DNA of 52,389 nucleotides from Bdellovibrio sp. 28-41-41 (GCA_002256935.1 NCGL01000012.1:1-52389); one strand, 5' to 3'; counted from the stretch's first letter, positions 41,854-51,604 are shown. Program-made: numbers and translations. Notes: generated by a model not told the origin, from the letters alone.

Positions 41854-42764
41854 TGACAACAGCAACAACGTCCTCTCCTGTTATTAAAAATAAATTTCAA
41901 AGCGTCGTGTTGGCGTTTCGCCCCAAGACACTAACGGCTTCGCTAGTGCCTTGCGTGGCTGCGACGGCATTGGCAGCAACCACACAAATGAAATTTCAGT
42001 GGTGGATTTTTGCGTACGCCCTACTCGCGTCTTTCCTAATTCAAATCGGAACTAACTTAGTTAATGATGCTATGGATTTCAAAAAAGGCGCAGACACGAA
42101 AGAACGCATTGGTCCCGAGCGGATCACACAAGCTGGTGTTCTAACAAGTATGCAGGTTCTAGGACTTGCGACGCTGTTTTTTATCTGCGCGATATTGCTA
42201 GGAGTTCCATTAGTTAACGAAGGCGGACAGCCCATCGTGATCATTGGAATTCTTTCTGTGATGATGGGTTATGCTTACACCGCAGGTCCCTACCCGTTAG
42301 CGTATCGTGGTTTGGGCGATTTATTCGTCATTTTATTTTTCGGTTTAGCCGCCGTGATGGGATTATTCTATTTGCACACAAAAATGTGGACGATGGATTC
42401 ATTCCTACTGGGTTTGCAAATTGGTCTCCACGCCACCGTATTAATCGCGATTAATAATCTTCGCGATATCGAAGGCGATGCGAAAGTGAACAAACGCACA
42501 CTCGCGGTTCGTTTGGGAATCGACGGCGCTAAGAAAGAAATTTATTTTATGTGTTTAGCTCCGTTCGTTTTGCAAATCTACTGGGCGACACAAGGTCGCT
42601 GGGTGGCTGCTGTACTGCCGTTCATCGCTTTACCACTAGCCATTAAGATCATGAAGAATGTTCAGAAGACGGCACCAAGTGCACAGTATAATCAGTTCCT
42701 TGGTCAGTCCGCAGGACTGCATTTGGTGTTCGGTGTTTTACTGAGCATAGGATTGATTCTATAA
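41853..42764 (+). CDS. menA: 1,4-dihydroxy-2-naphthoate polyprenyltransferase MenA
   Basis: 303 residues with about nine membrane helices. Attaches the polyprenyl chain to dihydroxynaphthoate. Both Asp motifs are intact: NDAMDFKKGADTKER (about 69-83) and INNLRDIEGDAKVNKRTLAVRLG (about 195-217). The start overlaps the menB stop by one base and its stop overlaps the menC start by one base. The intact motifs contrast with the UbiA-like gene at 7781, so this is the functional prenyltransferase of the window. Confidence 0.93.
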   Translation: MTTATTSSPVIKNKFQSVVLAFRPKTLTASLVPCVAATALAATTQMKFQWWIFAYALLASFLIQIGTNLVNDAMDFKKGADTKERIGPERITQAGVLTSMQVLGLATLFFICAILLGVPLVNEGGQPIVIIGILSVMMGYAYTAGPYPLAYRGLGDLFVILFFGLAAVMGLFYLHTKMWTMDSFLLGLQIGLHATVLIAINNLRDIEGDAKVNKRTLAVRLGIDGAKKEIYFMCLAPFVLQIYWATQGRWVAAVLPFIALPLAIKIMKNVQKTAPSAQYNQFLGQSAGLHLVFGVLLSIGLIL

Positions 42765-43843
42765 TGTGGATCCACAAATACCTGCTCCAACCCGTGGATT
42801 CACTTAATTCAAGGAGCATCAACGATCCTCGCTTGGGGTTCTTTATCAAAGATCTTGTCGAAGAAAAAAAAACGTCACGTGGTCCAAGTGATCCCAATTC
42901 CGTAGAGCCTTCGCCGGTTGAAACTCTAATTAAAAATTTCAGAAGTTTTTCCGACTTCATTCACTGGCCCGAGCTAGGTGATCCCGCACTTCCCGAGCTA
43001 AAAGATTTTCTTATGAAAGCCGCCGATGGTGATTTCAAATACCCGTTTCATTTAAATGAAACGGATTTAACTCCTGTAAAATCAAATGCGTTAGTTTCGC
43101 GCTACGATAAGATGTTGGGCCACGAAATGGAAATATTTCAGGATGGAAAATTTGACGTACTGAAGTTTAAAATGGGCCGCGATTTTAAAACTGAGCACAA
43201 GGCATTGATGGGCCTAAATTTGAAATCCTATTTGGTTCGAATCGATTTAAATAGCTCTTTAAATTTTAAGGAATCTAAAGAAGCACTCGATATGTTAAAG
43301 AAAATCCCCAATCTTGAGTACGTGGAAGACCCGACCGAATATGGCCACTACCATTGGTCTGAACTGGAAAAAATAGTTCCCCTGGCCCTAGATAATTACG
43401 CCGAATTCACAGGACGCGAAACCGAATATCAAAAAGAATCCGGCGCGAACAAACCCAAACATTTTCAGTATCGCATCGTTAAGCCACTGCGCGGTTTTTC
43501 ACTGCCGGAATTAATCCAGCTGACAATTCAGAAAAAGAAACTAGTTCTGACCAATATGATGGATAATGCCGTCGGAGCGTGGAAAATTTATTTTTATTAT
43601 TGCGAGCTTAAAAAGCAATTCCCCTATCATTTAATGACTCCTGGTTTTCATACGCACACATTATTTAGCAACTACGAATACGCCAGCCTACTTGGCTTTA
43701 ACGGCGCTCTATGGACATTTCAAAAAGGAAAACTTCAAAAGCTGATGGACACTTTGGATAAACTGACTTGGCTTAAACTTAACTACACCGATACAAAATC
43801 CTTAGAGTTGATTCTGAGCGATGCCGAAAAGGAATTGCGATGA
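42764..43843 (+). CDS. menC: o-Succinylbenzoate synthase MenC
   Basis: 359 residues, enolase superfamily. Dehydrates SHCHC to o-succinylbenzoate. Candidate catalytic and metal residues: Lys in KFKMGRDFK, Asp in VRIDLNSSLNF, Glu in LEYVEDPTEY, Asp in LALDNYAEF and Lys in RIVKPLRG. OSBS sequences are highly variable, but operon position between menA and menE makes the call secure. One-base overlap with menA and a 4-base overlap with menE. Confidence 0.88.
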   Translation: MWIHKYLLQPVDSLNSRSINDPRLGFFIKDLVEEKKTSRGPSDPNSVEPSPVETLIKNFRSFSDFIHWPELGDPALPELKDFLMKAADGDFKYPFHLNETDLTPVKSNALVSRYDKMLGHEMEIFQDGKFDVLKFKMGRDFKTEHKALMGLNLKSYLVRIDLNSSLNFKESKEALDMLKKIPNLEYVEDPTEYGHYHWSELEKIVPLALDNYAEFTGRETEYQKESGANKPKHFQYRIVKPLRGFSLPELIQLTIQKKKLVLTNMMDNAVGAWKIYFYYCELKKQFPYHLMTPGFHTHTLFSNYEYASLLGFNGALWTFQKGKLQKLMDTLDKLTWLKLNYTDTKSLELILSDAEKELR

Positions 43844-45114
43844 CTGCTGAACCAAAGATTGAGCTCTTCCAACCCTCTACGTGGACACAAAACGCGAATC
43901 ACCAAGCTGTCGACATCAGCGCATTACCTAACTTTATTTTTGGATCAGAGACGTCATTTTTATTTTTGAACGAGCAATTAAATAATGAACGCAAACTGGA
44001 AATAGGGCAGCAGATCCAACGGTTTTTGCTAGACACACCAATAATTACAGAGCCATCTTTACTAATCCCAACTTCAGGAACGACATCTCATCAATTAAAA
44101 ATTGTTGTTTTAAAAAAGCGAAACTTTTTAAATGCGGCGGAAAAAGCAAATGCGAAGTTGAATTCTACACCACAAGATTCGTGGCTCGTATCGCTTCCTC
44201 TGCATCATGCAGCTGGCCTGTCGATCCTGGCACGTGCTTATTTGAATAGAAACAAAACGTATTATTGGACGAAATGGGATCCTCAGATTTTTGTCAAAAG
44301 CTTAAATCAACTGAATATTAATTTTTGCTCGCTTGTTCCCACTCAAATTTTTGATCTTATTTCGATAAACGCTCCGGCACCAAAACACTTAAAGACCGTT
44401 TTGGTTGGAGGCAGCGCTCTACCCCATCAATATTGGGAACAAATGGTAGACCTTCGTTGGCCACTTCTAAAAACATTTGGTATGACCGAGACCGGCGCAT
44501 TCATCAGCACAAGTTCGAAATCAGACAAGTATTATGATCCATTACCAAATATTGAGATAAAACTCGATTCAAATGACCGCTTGTCTATCAAGACGGATTC
44601 TTTGTTTGACGGATACGTCCAAGCGATTGGTACGCCCGGAGAGACTCGAACGTCCGATGTTCACTGGCAATTCCAACCGGTTCAACTACGCGATGGCTTC
44701 TGGTCGACTGAAGATCGTGCCGAGCTCGCTGGAAATCAATTTCAAATCCTGGGACGCGATCAAGGAATCATCAAAATCAAAGGTGAGTTAGTAAATACCC
44801 AGCTTCTAAATCAACGATTGAACGACGTTTCAGCAGAAATGAGTTTGGGAAATCACGCGCCAATCCTGCATTTTGTACCCAACGAACGTGATGAACACGA
44901 ACTCTTTGCCGTTTTCGCAAAAAGCCAAGATGAAGCCAAACAGAAAAATGTAATAAAACGGTTCAATGACCTCGTCTTGCCATTCGAACGTATCAATTGG
45001 TATATTCGAGTGGACGAAATCCCCAGAACCGATTTGGGCAAAATAAAAACGAGTTCGTTTAACACTGACTCATTCAAGGAGAGCTATTTTGAAAACAGAC
45101 AAAGTATTCTTTAG
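43840..45114 (+). CDS. menE: o-Succinylbenzoate-CoA ligase MenE
   Basis: 424 residues, adenylate-forming enzyme that activates o-succinylbenzoate with CoA. Motifs: LLIPTSGTTSHQLK (phosphate loop, about 85), LPLHHAAGLSILA, KTFGMTETGAF (about 209), GRDQGIIKIKGE and the C-terminal IPRTDLGKIKTSS with the catalytic Lys. The ATGA overlap couples it to menC. The next gene starts inside its last codons. Confidence 0.93.
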   Translation: MTAEPKIELFQPSTWTQNANHQAVDISALPNFIFGSETSFLFLNEQLNNERKLEIGQQIQRFLLDTPIITEPSLLIPTSGTTSHQLKIVVLKKRNFLNAAEKANAKLNSTPQDSWLVSLPLHHAAGLSILARAYLNRNKTYYWTKWDPQIFVKSLNQLNINFCSLVPTQIFDLISINAPAPKHLKTVLVGGSALPHQYWEQMVDLRWPLLKTFGMTETGAFISTSSKSDKYYDPLPNIEIKLDSNDRLSIKTDSLFDGYVQAIGTPGETRTSDVHWQFQPVQLRDGFWSTEDRAELAGNQFQILGRDQGIIKIKGELVNTQLLNQRLNDVSAEMSLGNHAPILHFVPNERDEHELFAVFAKSQDEAKQKNVIKRFNDLVLPFERINWYIRVDEIPRTDLGKIKTSSFNTDSFKESYFENRQSIL

Positions 45115-45421
45115 TGAGTATGGAATTTTCATCTGTACGAAATGTCAAAAATCGATCACAGCGCGAGCCGCAGACTCAATACCCACTACGGACATAGCGG
45201 AATCAATAAAAACTCAGTACAAAGCCGAACTTAACAATATGGGCCTTAAAGGCAAAGTTCGCGTAATGACCAGCAGCTGCCTTGGCGTTTGCCCTACTGG
45301 ATTTCAGGCGATTTCGCAAATCTCCATGACCGATCCAAACCAAAATTTAAGTTATGTTTTTGACCCATACGAAGAAACCAACCAGGTTCTGGAAACGATT
45401 AAAAAATCGGTCATTAAATAG
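45089..45421 (+). CDS. Thioredoxin-like [2Fe-2S] ferredoxin domain protein
   Basis: 110 residues. The arrangement FICTKCQ near the N-terminus, then TSSCLGVCPTG about 60 residues later, resembles the thioredoxin-like [2Fe-2S] ferredoxin family (Cys-x~50-CLGxC). It starts with TTG at 45089, with AAGGAG nine or so bases upstream, inside the last 26 bases of menE. Coupling to menE suggests an electron-transfer role linked to menaquinone, but this is positional inference. The N-terminal Cys spacing (CxxC) is shorter than in most members. Confidence 0.72.
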   Translation: MKTDKVFFSEYGIFICTKCQKSITARAADSIPTTDIAESIKTQYKAELNNMGLKGKVRVMTSSCLGVCPTGFQAISQISMTDPNQNLSYVFDPYEETNQVLETIKKSVIK

Positions 45422-45520
45422 TCCCCATTTACGCATTAAGTTATCGAAAGATTTATCAAATTTTGAATTGCCCCCCTTTTAGAAATCAGGAAACATGTGG
45501 ACTACTAATTGGAGGATCTT

Positions 45521-46651
45521 GTGAAAAAATTTATGATCATTAATTTGATTATGGCTGCGACTTTTATCTTCTCATCTTGCACAAAGAAAGAAGACGTTAT
45601 CCTAATCGGAGAATATGGCTCGCTAACTGGTGACGATGCTACGTTTGGAATCTCTACCAACAAAGGTATCAAAATGGCTTTTGATGAAATCAACGCTAAA
45701 GGCGGCATCAAAGGTAAAAAAATTAAATTAGTTACGGAAGACAACCAGGGTAAAAACGAAGAGACAGCCAAAGTTGTGAATCGTTTGATCACTCAAGAAA
45801 AAATCGTAGCCTTGATTGGCGAAGTGGCTTCGTCGCGCTCATTGATCGCAGCTCCAATTGCTCAGAAACATGGCATTCCGATGGTATCGCCAAGTTCTAC
45901 GAATCCCGAAGTGACTCAAAAAGGTGATAATATTTTTCGCGTTTGTTTCATTGACCCATTCCAAGGTTTAGTAATGGCAAAGTTTGCGATCGAAAATTTG
46001 AAAGCTAAAAAAGCCGCTATCTTCAGAAAAAATGGAGACGCTTACAGCGAAGGTCTAGCAAACGTGTTCGTAGCTGAGTTTAAAAAAATGGGCGGCGAGA
46101 TTGTTAAAGACATTCAATACCAACCAAAAGATATCGATTTCAATGCTCAGCTGGCAGAAATTAAAGCTAAAAAACCGGAAGTTATTTTTATTCCTGGTTA
46201 CTATAGCGATGCCGGAAATATTGCCAAACAAGCGAAAAAAATTGATCTAAAAGCAATACTATTGGGTGGCGATGGCTGGGATTCTCCAAAATTGCACGAG
46301 ATAGGTGGCGATGCGATTAATGGTCAATATTTTTCAAATCATTACACGACTGAGTCAACAGATCCTGTGGTTGTTGAGTTTATCAAAAAATTCAAAGCTC
46401 GTTACAATGACGAAGTGCCAGATGGTCTAGCTGCCTTAGGTTACGACGCCGCTAAAATTGTTGCAGAAGCCATCGAACGTGCTGCCGAAGTAAAACCTAA
46501 TTTAATTCGCGACGAAATTGCCAAGACAAAAGACTTTGCTGGTGTAACAGGAAAAATTTCGATGAACGCAGAACGCAACGCTGTTAAGAGTGCAGTTGTT
46601 GTTCAAGTCGATGGAGAAAAAAGAAAGTATGTGACAACAATTAGTCCCTAA
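45521..46651 (+). CDS. livK: Branched-chain amino-acid ABC transporter substrate-binding lipoprotein
   Basis: About 377 residues from the GTG at 45521, which has GGAGG eight bases upstream; a TTG at 45509 is in frame. A lipoprotein signal (INLIMAATFIFSSC) leads to a Leu/Ile/Val-binding fold (type 1 periplasmic binding protein): IGEYGSLTGDDATFGISTNKG then AFDEINAKGGI, KIKLVTEDNQG and LIGEVASSRSLIAAP. It feeds the livHMGF complex encoded next. The exact ligand could be any branched amino acid or a related compound. Confidence 0.92.
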   Translation: MKKFMIINLIMAATFIFSSCTKKEDVILIGEYGSLTGDDATFGISTNKGIKMAFDEINAKGGIKGKKIKLVTEDNQGKNEETAKVVNRLITQEKIVALIGEVASSRSLIAAPIAQKHGIPMVSPSSTNPEVTQKGDNIFRVCFIDPFQGLVMAKFAIENLKAKKAAIFRKNGDAYSEGLANVFVAEFKKMGGEIVKDIQYQPKDIDFNAQLAEIKAKKPEVIFIPGYYSDAGNIAKQAKKIDLKAILLGGDGWDSPKLHEIGGDAINGQYFSNHYTTESTDPVVVEFIKKFKARYNDEVPDGLAALGYDAAKIVAEAIERAAEVKPNLIRDEIAKTKDFAGVTGKISMNAERNAVKSAVVVQVDGEKRKYVTTISP

Positions 46652-46666
46652 GACATTATTGTCTTA
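46649..46666 (+). promoter_or_regulatory. Hairpin between livK and livH
   Basis: TAAGACA and TGTCTTA form a 7-bp stem around TTAT. It includes the livK stop and touches the A of the livH ATG. Hairpins here often protect the binding-protein mRNA and lower permease expression; that is inferred. Confidence 0.5.
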
Positions 46667-47568
46667 TGGAAGAATTGCTGCAGCATTTGATTAATGGCCT
46701 AAGTCTCGGAAGTATCTACGCCCTAATCGCATTAGGGTACACAATGGTTTACGGTATCCTGCAAATGATTAATTTCGCCCATTCAGAAGTTTATATGATG
46801 GGCGCATTCTTTGCGTACTACACCGCTAAATATTTAAATTTATCCTCGTCACCCGGTTTTGGTTCTTTAGCCATAGTTCTTGTGGTGACGATGGTTCTTT
46901 GCAGTCTGCTAGGACTTGCGATCGAAAAGTTTGCCTACCGACCTCTGCGCAAAGCACCTAAATTAAATGTCTTAATCACGGCGATCGGTGTGAGTTTATT
47001 TCTACAATATTTCGCACAGCTTGTTTTCGGCGCCGATCCAAAAGTATTCCCAACGTTAATTGAAGAGCAGACTTTGTTTACAATTGCGGGCGCTCCGATT
47101 AAATCTTTTGATGTTACGATTTTAGTTGTCAGCTTGGTGTCTATGGGTGTTTTACATTTCTTAGTTTATCACACGAAGCTAGGTAAAGCGATGAGAGCCG
47201 TCAGTCACAATGCTTCTGTGGCTTCTATCCTTGGAATTAACGTTTCTCGAGTTATCGCTTACACATTTATTATCGGATCATCACTGGCAGGTATCGGCGC
47301 GATTCTAGTTGGTATTAAGTATCAAAAAATCGAGCCTATGATGGGAACCATGATTGGCTTGAAAGCCTTCGTTGCGGCTGTACTCGGTGGTATCGGAAGT
47401 ATCGCCGGTGCGGTTACGGGTGGACTGATTCTAGGAATTTCTGAAATTCTAGTGGTGGTTTACGGATCATCACAATATCGTGATGCCCTTGCCTTTTTAA
47501 TTTTGATTTTTATTTTATTAGTTAAACCTGCCGGTATGTTCGGTAAGAACAGAATCGAGAAAGTATAA
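46666..47568 (+). CDS. livH: Branched-chain amino-acid permease LivH
   Basis: 300 residues, about eight membrane helices. LivH-type permease: INGLSLGSIYALIALGYTMVYG, then INFAHSEVYMMGAF, and the cytoplasmic loop signature FRAVSHNASVASILGINVSR followed by AAVLGGIGSIAGAV. Its ATG overlaps a hairpin shared with the livK stop, and there is no clear Shine-Dalgarno. livM overlaps its stop by one base. Confidence 0.94.
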   Translation: MEELLQHLINGLSLGSIYALIALGYTMVYGILQMINFAHSEVYMMGAFFAYYTAKYLNLSSSPGFGSLAIVLVVTMVLCSLLGLAIEKFAYRPLRKAPKLNVLITAIGVSLFLQYFAQLVFGADPKVFPTLIEEQTLFTIAGAPIKSFDVTILVVSLVSMGVLHFLVYHTKLGKAMRAVSHNASVASILGINVSRVIAYTFIIGSSLAGIGAILVGIKYQKIEPMMGTMIGLKAFVAAVLGGIGSIAGAVTGGLILGISEILVVVYGSSQYRDALAFLILIFILLVKPAGMFGKNRIEKV

Positions 47569-48572
47569 TGAGAGCATTAAAAAACCCTCTGATTGCAGCG
47601 TTGGTAGTTTTAATCGTAGCTTCGGCTCTTGGCTTGCTGACGAATTCATACATTCAATTGATCGTATTGTTCTTATTTGTGAATTCTATTATGGGTATGA
47701 GCTTGAACTTAGTTAATGGCTACACAGGACAATTCTCGTTAGGCCACGCGGGATTCGTCGCTGTCGGTGCCTACTTCACTGCTGTGATGACAACGAAGTT
47801 CCCGGTACCTGACGGTTTAGCGGGCCTTCCTTATTTTATTTTAATCAGTTTAGGCAGCGGCCTTCTGGCTGGGGCTTTTGGATATATAGTTGGCCTTCCG
47901 TCACTGCGATTAAAAGGCGACTACCTGGCCATCGTGACTCTGGGTTTTGGTGAAATTATTCGTGTTAGTTTGAACAACGCTCCGTACTTGGGTGGTGCTT
48001 TAGGTATCTCGTCAATTCCATCAATGCCGGAAGTTGATTTAGGTGGATTTGTTGTTTCTAACTATATTACATCACTTCTGTTTGCGATTTTCTGGTCAGT
48101 TGTTTGTTTCTTTGTTATCTGGCGCTTATTAAAATCCAGTCATGGTCGCTGCTTCTTAAGCGTTCGTGAAGATGAAATTGCAGCGGAAGCCATGGGGATC
48201 AATACTACGAAAGCTAAAATTCAAGCGTTTGTCGTGTCTAGCTTCTTTGCCGGAATTGCGGGTGCTCTGTATGCCCACTTCACTAACTATGTAAGCCCTG
48301 CGAGTTTCACATTTCTAATGAGTATCGATGCCGTTATCATGGTCGTACTTGGTGGAATGGGTAGTATGTCGGGAGTTTTAACATCCGCACTGATCATCAC
48401 TGTTCTACCTGAAATCTTGAGATCTTTAAAAGATTACACAGGCGGAGTTGATTTACGTATGATCATTTATTCGTTAGCTTTAATTTTAATTATGATCCTA
48501 AGACCTAAAGGTCTTTTCGGAGATAAAGAAATCAATTTAAACTGGAGAAAGAATGTCGGCTCCTCTACTTGA
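47568..48572 (+). CDS. livM: Branched-chain amino-acid permease LivM
   Basis: 334 residues, about nine or ten membrane helices. Typical segments: SLNLVNGYTGQFSLGHAGFVA, RLKGDYLAIVTLGFGEIIR, REDEIAAEAMGINTTKAK and VLGGMGSMSGV. Forms the transmembrane pore with LivH. One-base overlap with livH and a 20-base overlap with livG. Confidence 0.94.
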   Translation: MRALKNPLIAALVVLIVASALGLLTNSYIQLIVLFLFVNSIMGMSLNLVNGYTGQFSLGHAGFVAVGAYFTAVMTTKFPVPDGLAGLPYFILISLGSGLLAGAFGYIVGLPSLRLKGDYLAIVTLGFGEIIRVSLNNAPYLGGALGISSIPSMPEVDLGGFVVSNYITSLLFAIFWSVVCFFVIWRLLKSSHGRCFLSVREDEIAAEAMGINTTKAKIQAFVVSSFFAGIAGALYAHFTNYVSPASFTFLMSIDAVIMVVLGGMGSMSGVLTSALIITVLPEILRSLKDYTGGVDLRMIIYSLALILIMILRPKGLFGDKEINLNWRKNVGSST

Positions 48573-49335
48573 TGTTCGCAATATCACCATGCAGTTTGGT
48601 GGTTTAAAAGCGGTTGAAAGTCTTTCGTTTCAAGTACAAAAAGGACAACTGGCTGGTTTAATCGGACCAAATGGTGCGGGTAAAACAACCGTGTTCAATA
48701 TGCTGACGGGTGTATACACACCGACGTCGGGCGAAGTTGCCTTTGAATCTAAAAAGATCAGCGGCTTAAAACCGTTTGAAATCTCTAGCCATGGTTTGAC
48801 TCGTACATTTCAAAATATCCGATTATTCAAAGACCTAACAGTTTTAGAAAACGTTTTGATCGCTAATCATCAGCACGTGAAATACACATGGACCGATGCT
48901 TTGTTTTTAACAGAAGCGTTCCAAGTAGAAGAAACAAAACTAGTTAACCGCGCCAAAGATATACTAAATATTTTTGGATTATCTAATAAATTTAACGAGC
49001 GTTCTGCCAATCTTCCTTATGGTGAGCAACGTAAACTTGAAATCGTTCGTGCCTTGATGACAGAACCTAAGATGATTCTTTTGGATGAGCCGGCTGCGGG
49101 TATGAATCATTCAGAAACACACTCTTTGATGGAGTTAATTGCGAAGATCCGTAAAGAGTTTAATTTAACGGTATTGTTGATTGAGCATGATATGAAATTA
49201 GTTATGGGTATCTGTGAGCAAATTTTCGTTCTTGATCATGGTGTTAAGATTGAAGATGGCGCTCCAGAGAAAATTAAAACTTCTAAAAAAGTAATCGAAG
49301 CTTATTTGGGCGTCGATGCGGACGAGTCACACTAA
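48553..49335 (+). CDS. livG: Branched-chain amino-acid ABC ATPase LivG
   Basis: 260 residues. Walker A GPNGAGKTTVFN (about 36), ABC signature LPYGEQRKLEIVR, Walker B MILLDEPAAGM, H-loop IEHDM. The GLTRTFQNIRLFKDLTV Q-loop region is characteristic of LivG. GGAGA lies ahead of the ATG, inside livM. Confidence 0.95.
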   Translation: MSAPLLDVRNITMQFGGLKAVESLSFQVQKGQLAGLIGPNGAGKTTVFNMLTGVYTPTSGEVAFESKKISGLKPFEISSHGLTRTFQNIRLFKDLTVLENVLIANHQHVKYTWTDALFLTEAFQVEETKLVNRAKDILNIFGLSNKFNERSANLPYGEQRKLEIVRALMTEPKMILLDEPAAGMNHSETHSLMELIAKIRKEFNLTVLLIEHDMKLVMGICEQIFVLDHGVKIEDGAPEKIKTSKKVIEAYLGVDADESH

Positions 49336-50036
49336 TGCTAAAAGTATCTAATTTAAAAGTTAACTACGGTGCGATTAAAGGTTTAAAAGGAATTTCTTTT
49401 AACATTCAAAAAGGCGAAATTGTTTCCCTAATCGGATCTAACGGCGCTGGTAAAACAACGACATTAAGAGCCTTATCCGGCATTGTTGAATCTGAAGGCC
49501 AAATTGAGTTCAAAGGTAAAGAGATCTCTAAAGTCCCGTCTCACCTGCGTGTAACTTTGGGTATTGCCCAATCACCAGAAGGTCGCGGTATTTTCCCTCA
49601 AATGAGCGTGCAAGAAAACTTAGAATTAGGCGCATATAGCCGTAACGATAAAGAGCAAATCAAAAAAGACTACAATCGTTGCCTAGAATTATTCCCTCGC
49701 ATTAAAGAACGTTTGTGGCAAATGGCCGGTACATTATCTGGGGGTGAACAACAGATGCTGTCGATCAGCCGCGCTTTAATGTGCAAACCCGAATTATTAT
49801 TGCTAGATGAACCTTCATTAGGTCTAGCTCCCATTATCGTCAGCCAAATTTTTGAAATTGTGAAACAATTAAATTCTGAAGGCATGACTATCTTGCTAGT
49901 TGAACAGAATGCGAAGCAATCTTTGACGATATCACATCGTGCTTATGTTTTAGAGACAGGACTAATCACACTGGAAGGTCGCGGTAAGGAATTGCTAAAT
50001 AACGATGAAGTTCGTCGTTCTTATTTAGGAATCTAA
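49335..50036 (+). CDS. livF: Branched-chain amino-acid ABC ATPase LivF
   Basis: 233 residues. Walker A GSNGAGKTTTLR, Q-loop IAQSPEGRGIFPQMSV (characteristic of LivF), signature TLSGGEQQMLSISRAL, Walker B LLLLDEPSLGLAP and H-loop VEQNA. One-base overlap with livG. It completes the livKHMGF transporter. Confidence 0.95.
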   Translation: MLKVSNLKVNYGAIKGLKGISFNIQKGEIVSLIGSNGAGKTTTLRALSGIVESEGQIEFKGKEISKVPSHLRVTLGIAQSPEGRGIFPQMSVQENLELGAYSRNDKEQIKKDYNRCLELFPRIKERLWQMAGTLSGGEQQMLSISRALMCKPELLLLDEPSLGLAPIIVSQIFEIVKQLNSEGMTILLVEQNAKQSLTISHRAYVLETGLITLEGRGKELLNNDEVRRSYLGI

Positions 50037-50134
50037 TCTAACTTAGATCGAGTTTGTAAACTAAAACCTTAAATCAGTCCTTTATTAAGTATATAATTTA
50101 ATTCAATAAACGATTTTTTTATATAGGGGACTGT

Positions 50135-50950
50135 ATGAAACGTAAACCATGGCCGTTGATTGTTTTAGCGCTACTTCATTTTTTTGCACCGCTGGGTAAC
50201 ATCGTTGCGAATTCGATTCTTGCCAAGGTCACGATTGAAACATACATCAAAGCTCTATTTCATCCTGATGAATTAGTTAGGACATTTATATTTCTTTGCA
50301 TCCCTATTCTGGGTGGCATCTTAATTTATATCTGCAAAAAATGGAGTTACTACCTTTACTTACTAGTGATGGTTTTCCCATTCTCCTACAGCTATTTGTC
50401 TTGGCAGTCACAACCAACGATTGAACTTGGCATTTACTTGATCGCATTCTACTTAATTAATCTTTTAGTTGTTGGCTATTTTATTCTGCCACAAGTTCGT
50501 CAGGTTTATTTCGATCCCCGTCTACGCTGGTGGGAAACAAAACCACGTTTTAAAGCTGATTTTGAAACGGAGTTCACATGGGTCGATCAGAAAGGTCGCG
50601 GCGAGATCAAAAACTTATCTGAAGGTGGATTGCTGATTGAAACAGATCTTAAGATGAACACGATGGGTCGCATCGACATCGATTTTAAATACAAAGAACA
50701 AAACTACGCTTTAAAAGGCGAGATTGTTTATTCAAAAAATTCTAATGGTCGTTTCGGTTACGGGGTTAGTTTATTGACTAGCGAGGAAGAGAGACAAACC
50801 GTGAAACGGTTGATTTCAGTGATGAGTGAGCAAGGGCTATTAATCACTGGCCGCGCACCAACACAAGAAGATACCTTCTCTTACTGGGTGAAGCGCTTGT
50901 TAACTCAACGTAAGGGTTGGGTTCCCGAGACGAATAACAAAGGTAGATAG
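50135..50950 (+). CDS. Membrane-anchored PilZ-domain protein
   Basis: 271 residues. Four or so N-terminal membrane helices (about residues 1-125) are followed by a PilZ domain (about 135-230) with IKNLSEGGLLIET (the D/NxSxxG motif) and GRFGYGVSLL. The RxxxR arm is not seen: the position reads ETKPRFKAD, so only one Arg remains and c-di-GMP binding is uncertain. GGGG lies ahead of the ATG. It may report c-di-GMP or membrane state; no operon with liv is apparent (98 bases gap). Confidence 0.78.
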   Translation: MKRKPWPLIVLALLHFFAPLGNIVANSILAKVTIETYIKALFHPDELVRTFIFLCIPILGGILIYICKKWSYYLYLLVMVFPFSYSYLSWQSQPTIELGIYLIAFYLINLLVVGYFILPQVRQVYFDPRLRWWETKPRFKADFETEFTWVDQKGRGEIKNLSEGGLLIETDLKMNTMGRIDIDFKYKEQNYALKGEIVYSKNSNGRFGYGVSLLTSEEERQTVKRLISVMSEQGLLITGRAPTQEDTFSYWVKRLLTQRKGWVPETNNKGR

Positions 50951-51601
50951 CTAAGGCATCACTGATTGTGATGTGTTAGTGTAACGACGAACTTGCTCTT
51001 CGATGTAAGCTTTTTCTGCTTCTAATTTTTCAATAAATCCTAGTTCTTTAGGCTTTTGCGCATCTCCCTGCATTGGCAAAATGATGGCGGACATAATCAG
51101 ACCCACACCCCACCGACGGGCAAGTAAATATTTGATCGTGACGTACGAAGCAGCGATGTAAACGCCCTTCACAGCGGCATCGATTAAAATCAATTCGGCC
51201 ACATATTGATTTTCTTTCGAAGAATCACTATCAAAACACTTCTTCATAGCGAGCATAAAACCATAGGAATTCAGCAGCTCGTGAAGATACATCCCCGTTC
51301 CGCCGGTTTGACGGAATACGCGAGTGCCTTCTTCCCAGCCATTTGATAGAACGGCTTCAGCCGCATAATTAGCATCACCGGCCGTTCCTAAAAATACGTT
51401 GGCTTCATGAGGAGTAAATTCAAATTTTTTAAGAGATCTTTTTTGATAGGCGACGCAGGACACAAGCGTCTGATCAAACATTCTCTTGTCATTGGGTTTC
51501 AAATCTAAGACTGTTTTTTCAAATGCGGGTGTCCACCCGCTGCTTTGAGCAAGGGACACCGACACGATAAGACTGCAGAAAAGAATGAGCTTTAAAAACA
51601 T
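50951..51601 (-). CDS. Exported hypothetical membrane protein
   Basis: 216 residues. Signal peptide KLILFCSLIVSVSLAQS, a soluble part with two Cys (VSCVAYQ and KKCFDSD), two hydrophobic segments near residues 143-180 (AAVKGVYIAASYVTIKYLL and GVGLIMSAIILP), and a charged helical C-terminus. No family recognised. It starts 3 bases after the next gene upstream (51605), so the two are an operon and probably act together in the envelope. Confidence 0.7.
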   Translation of the reverse strand: MFLKLILFCSLIVSVSLAQSSGWTPAFEKTVLDLKPNDKRMFDQTLVSCVAYQKRSLKKFEFTPHEANVFLGTAGDANYAAEAVLSNGWEEGTRVFRQTGGTGMYLHELLNSYGFMLAMKKCFDSDSSKENQYVAELILIDAAVKGVYIAASYVTIKYLLARRWGVGLIMSAIILPMQGDAQKPKELGFIEKLEAEKAYIEEQVRRYTNTSQSVMP

Positions 51602-51604
51602 GAC

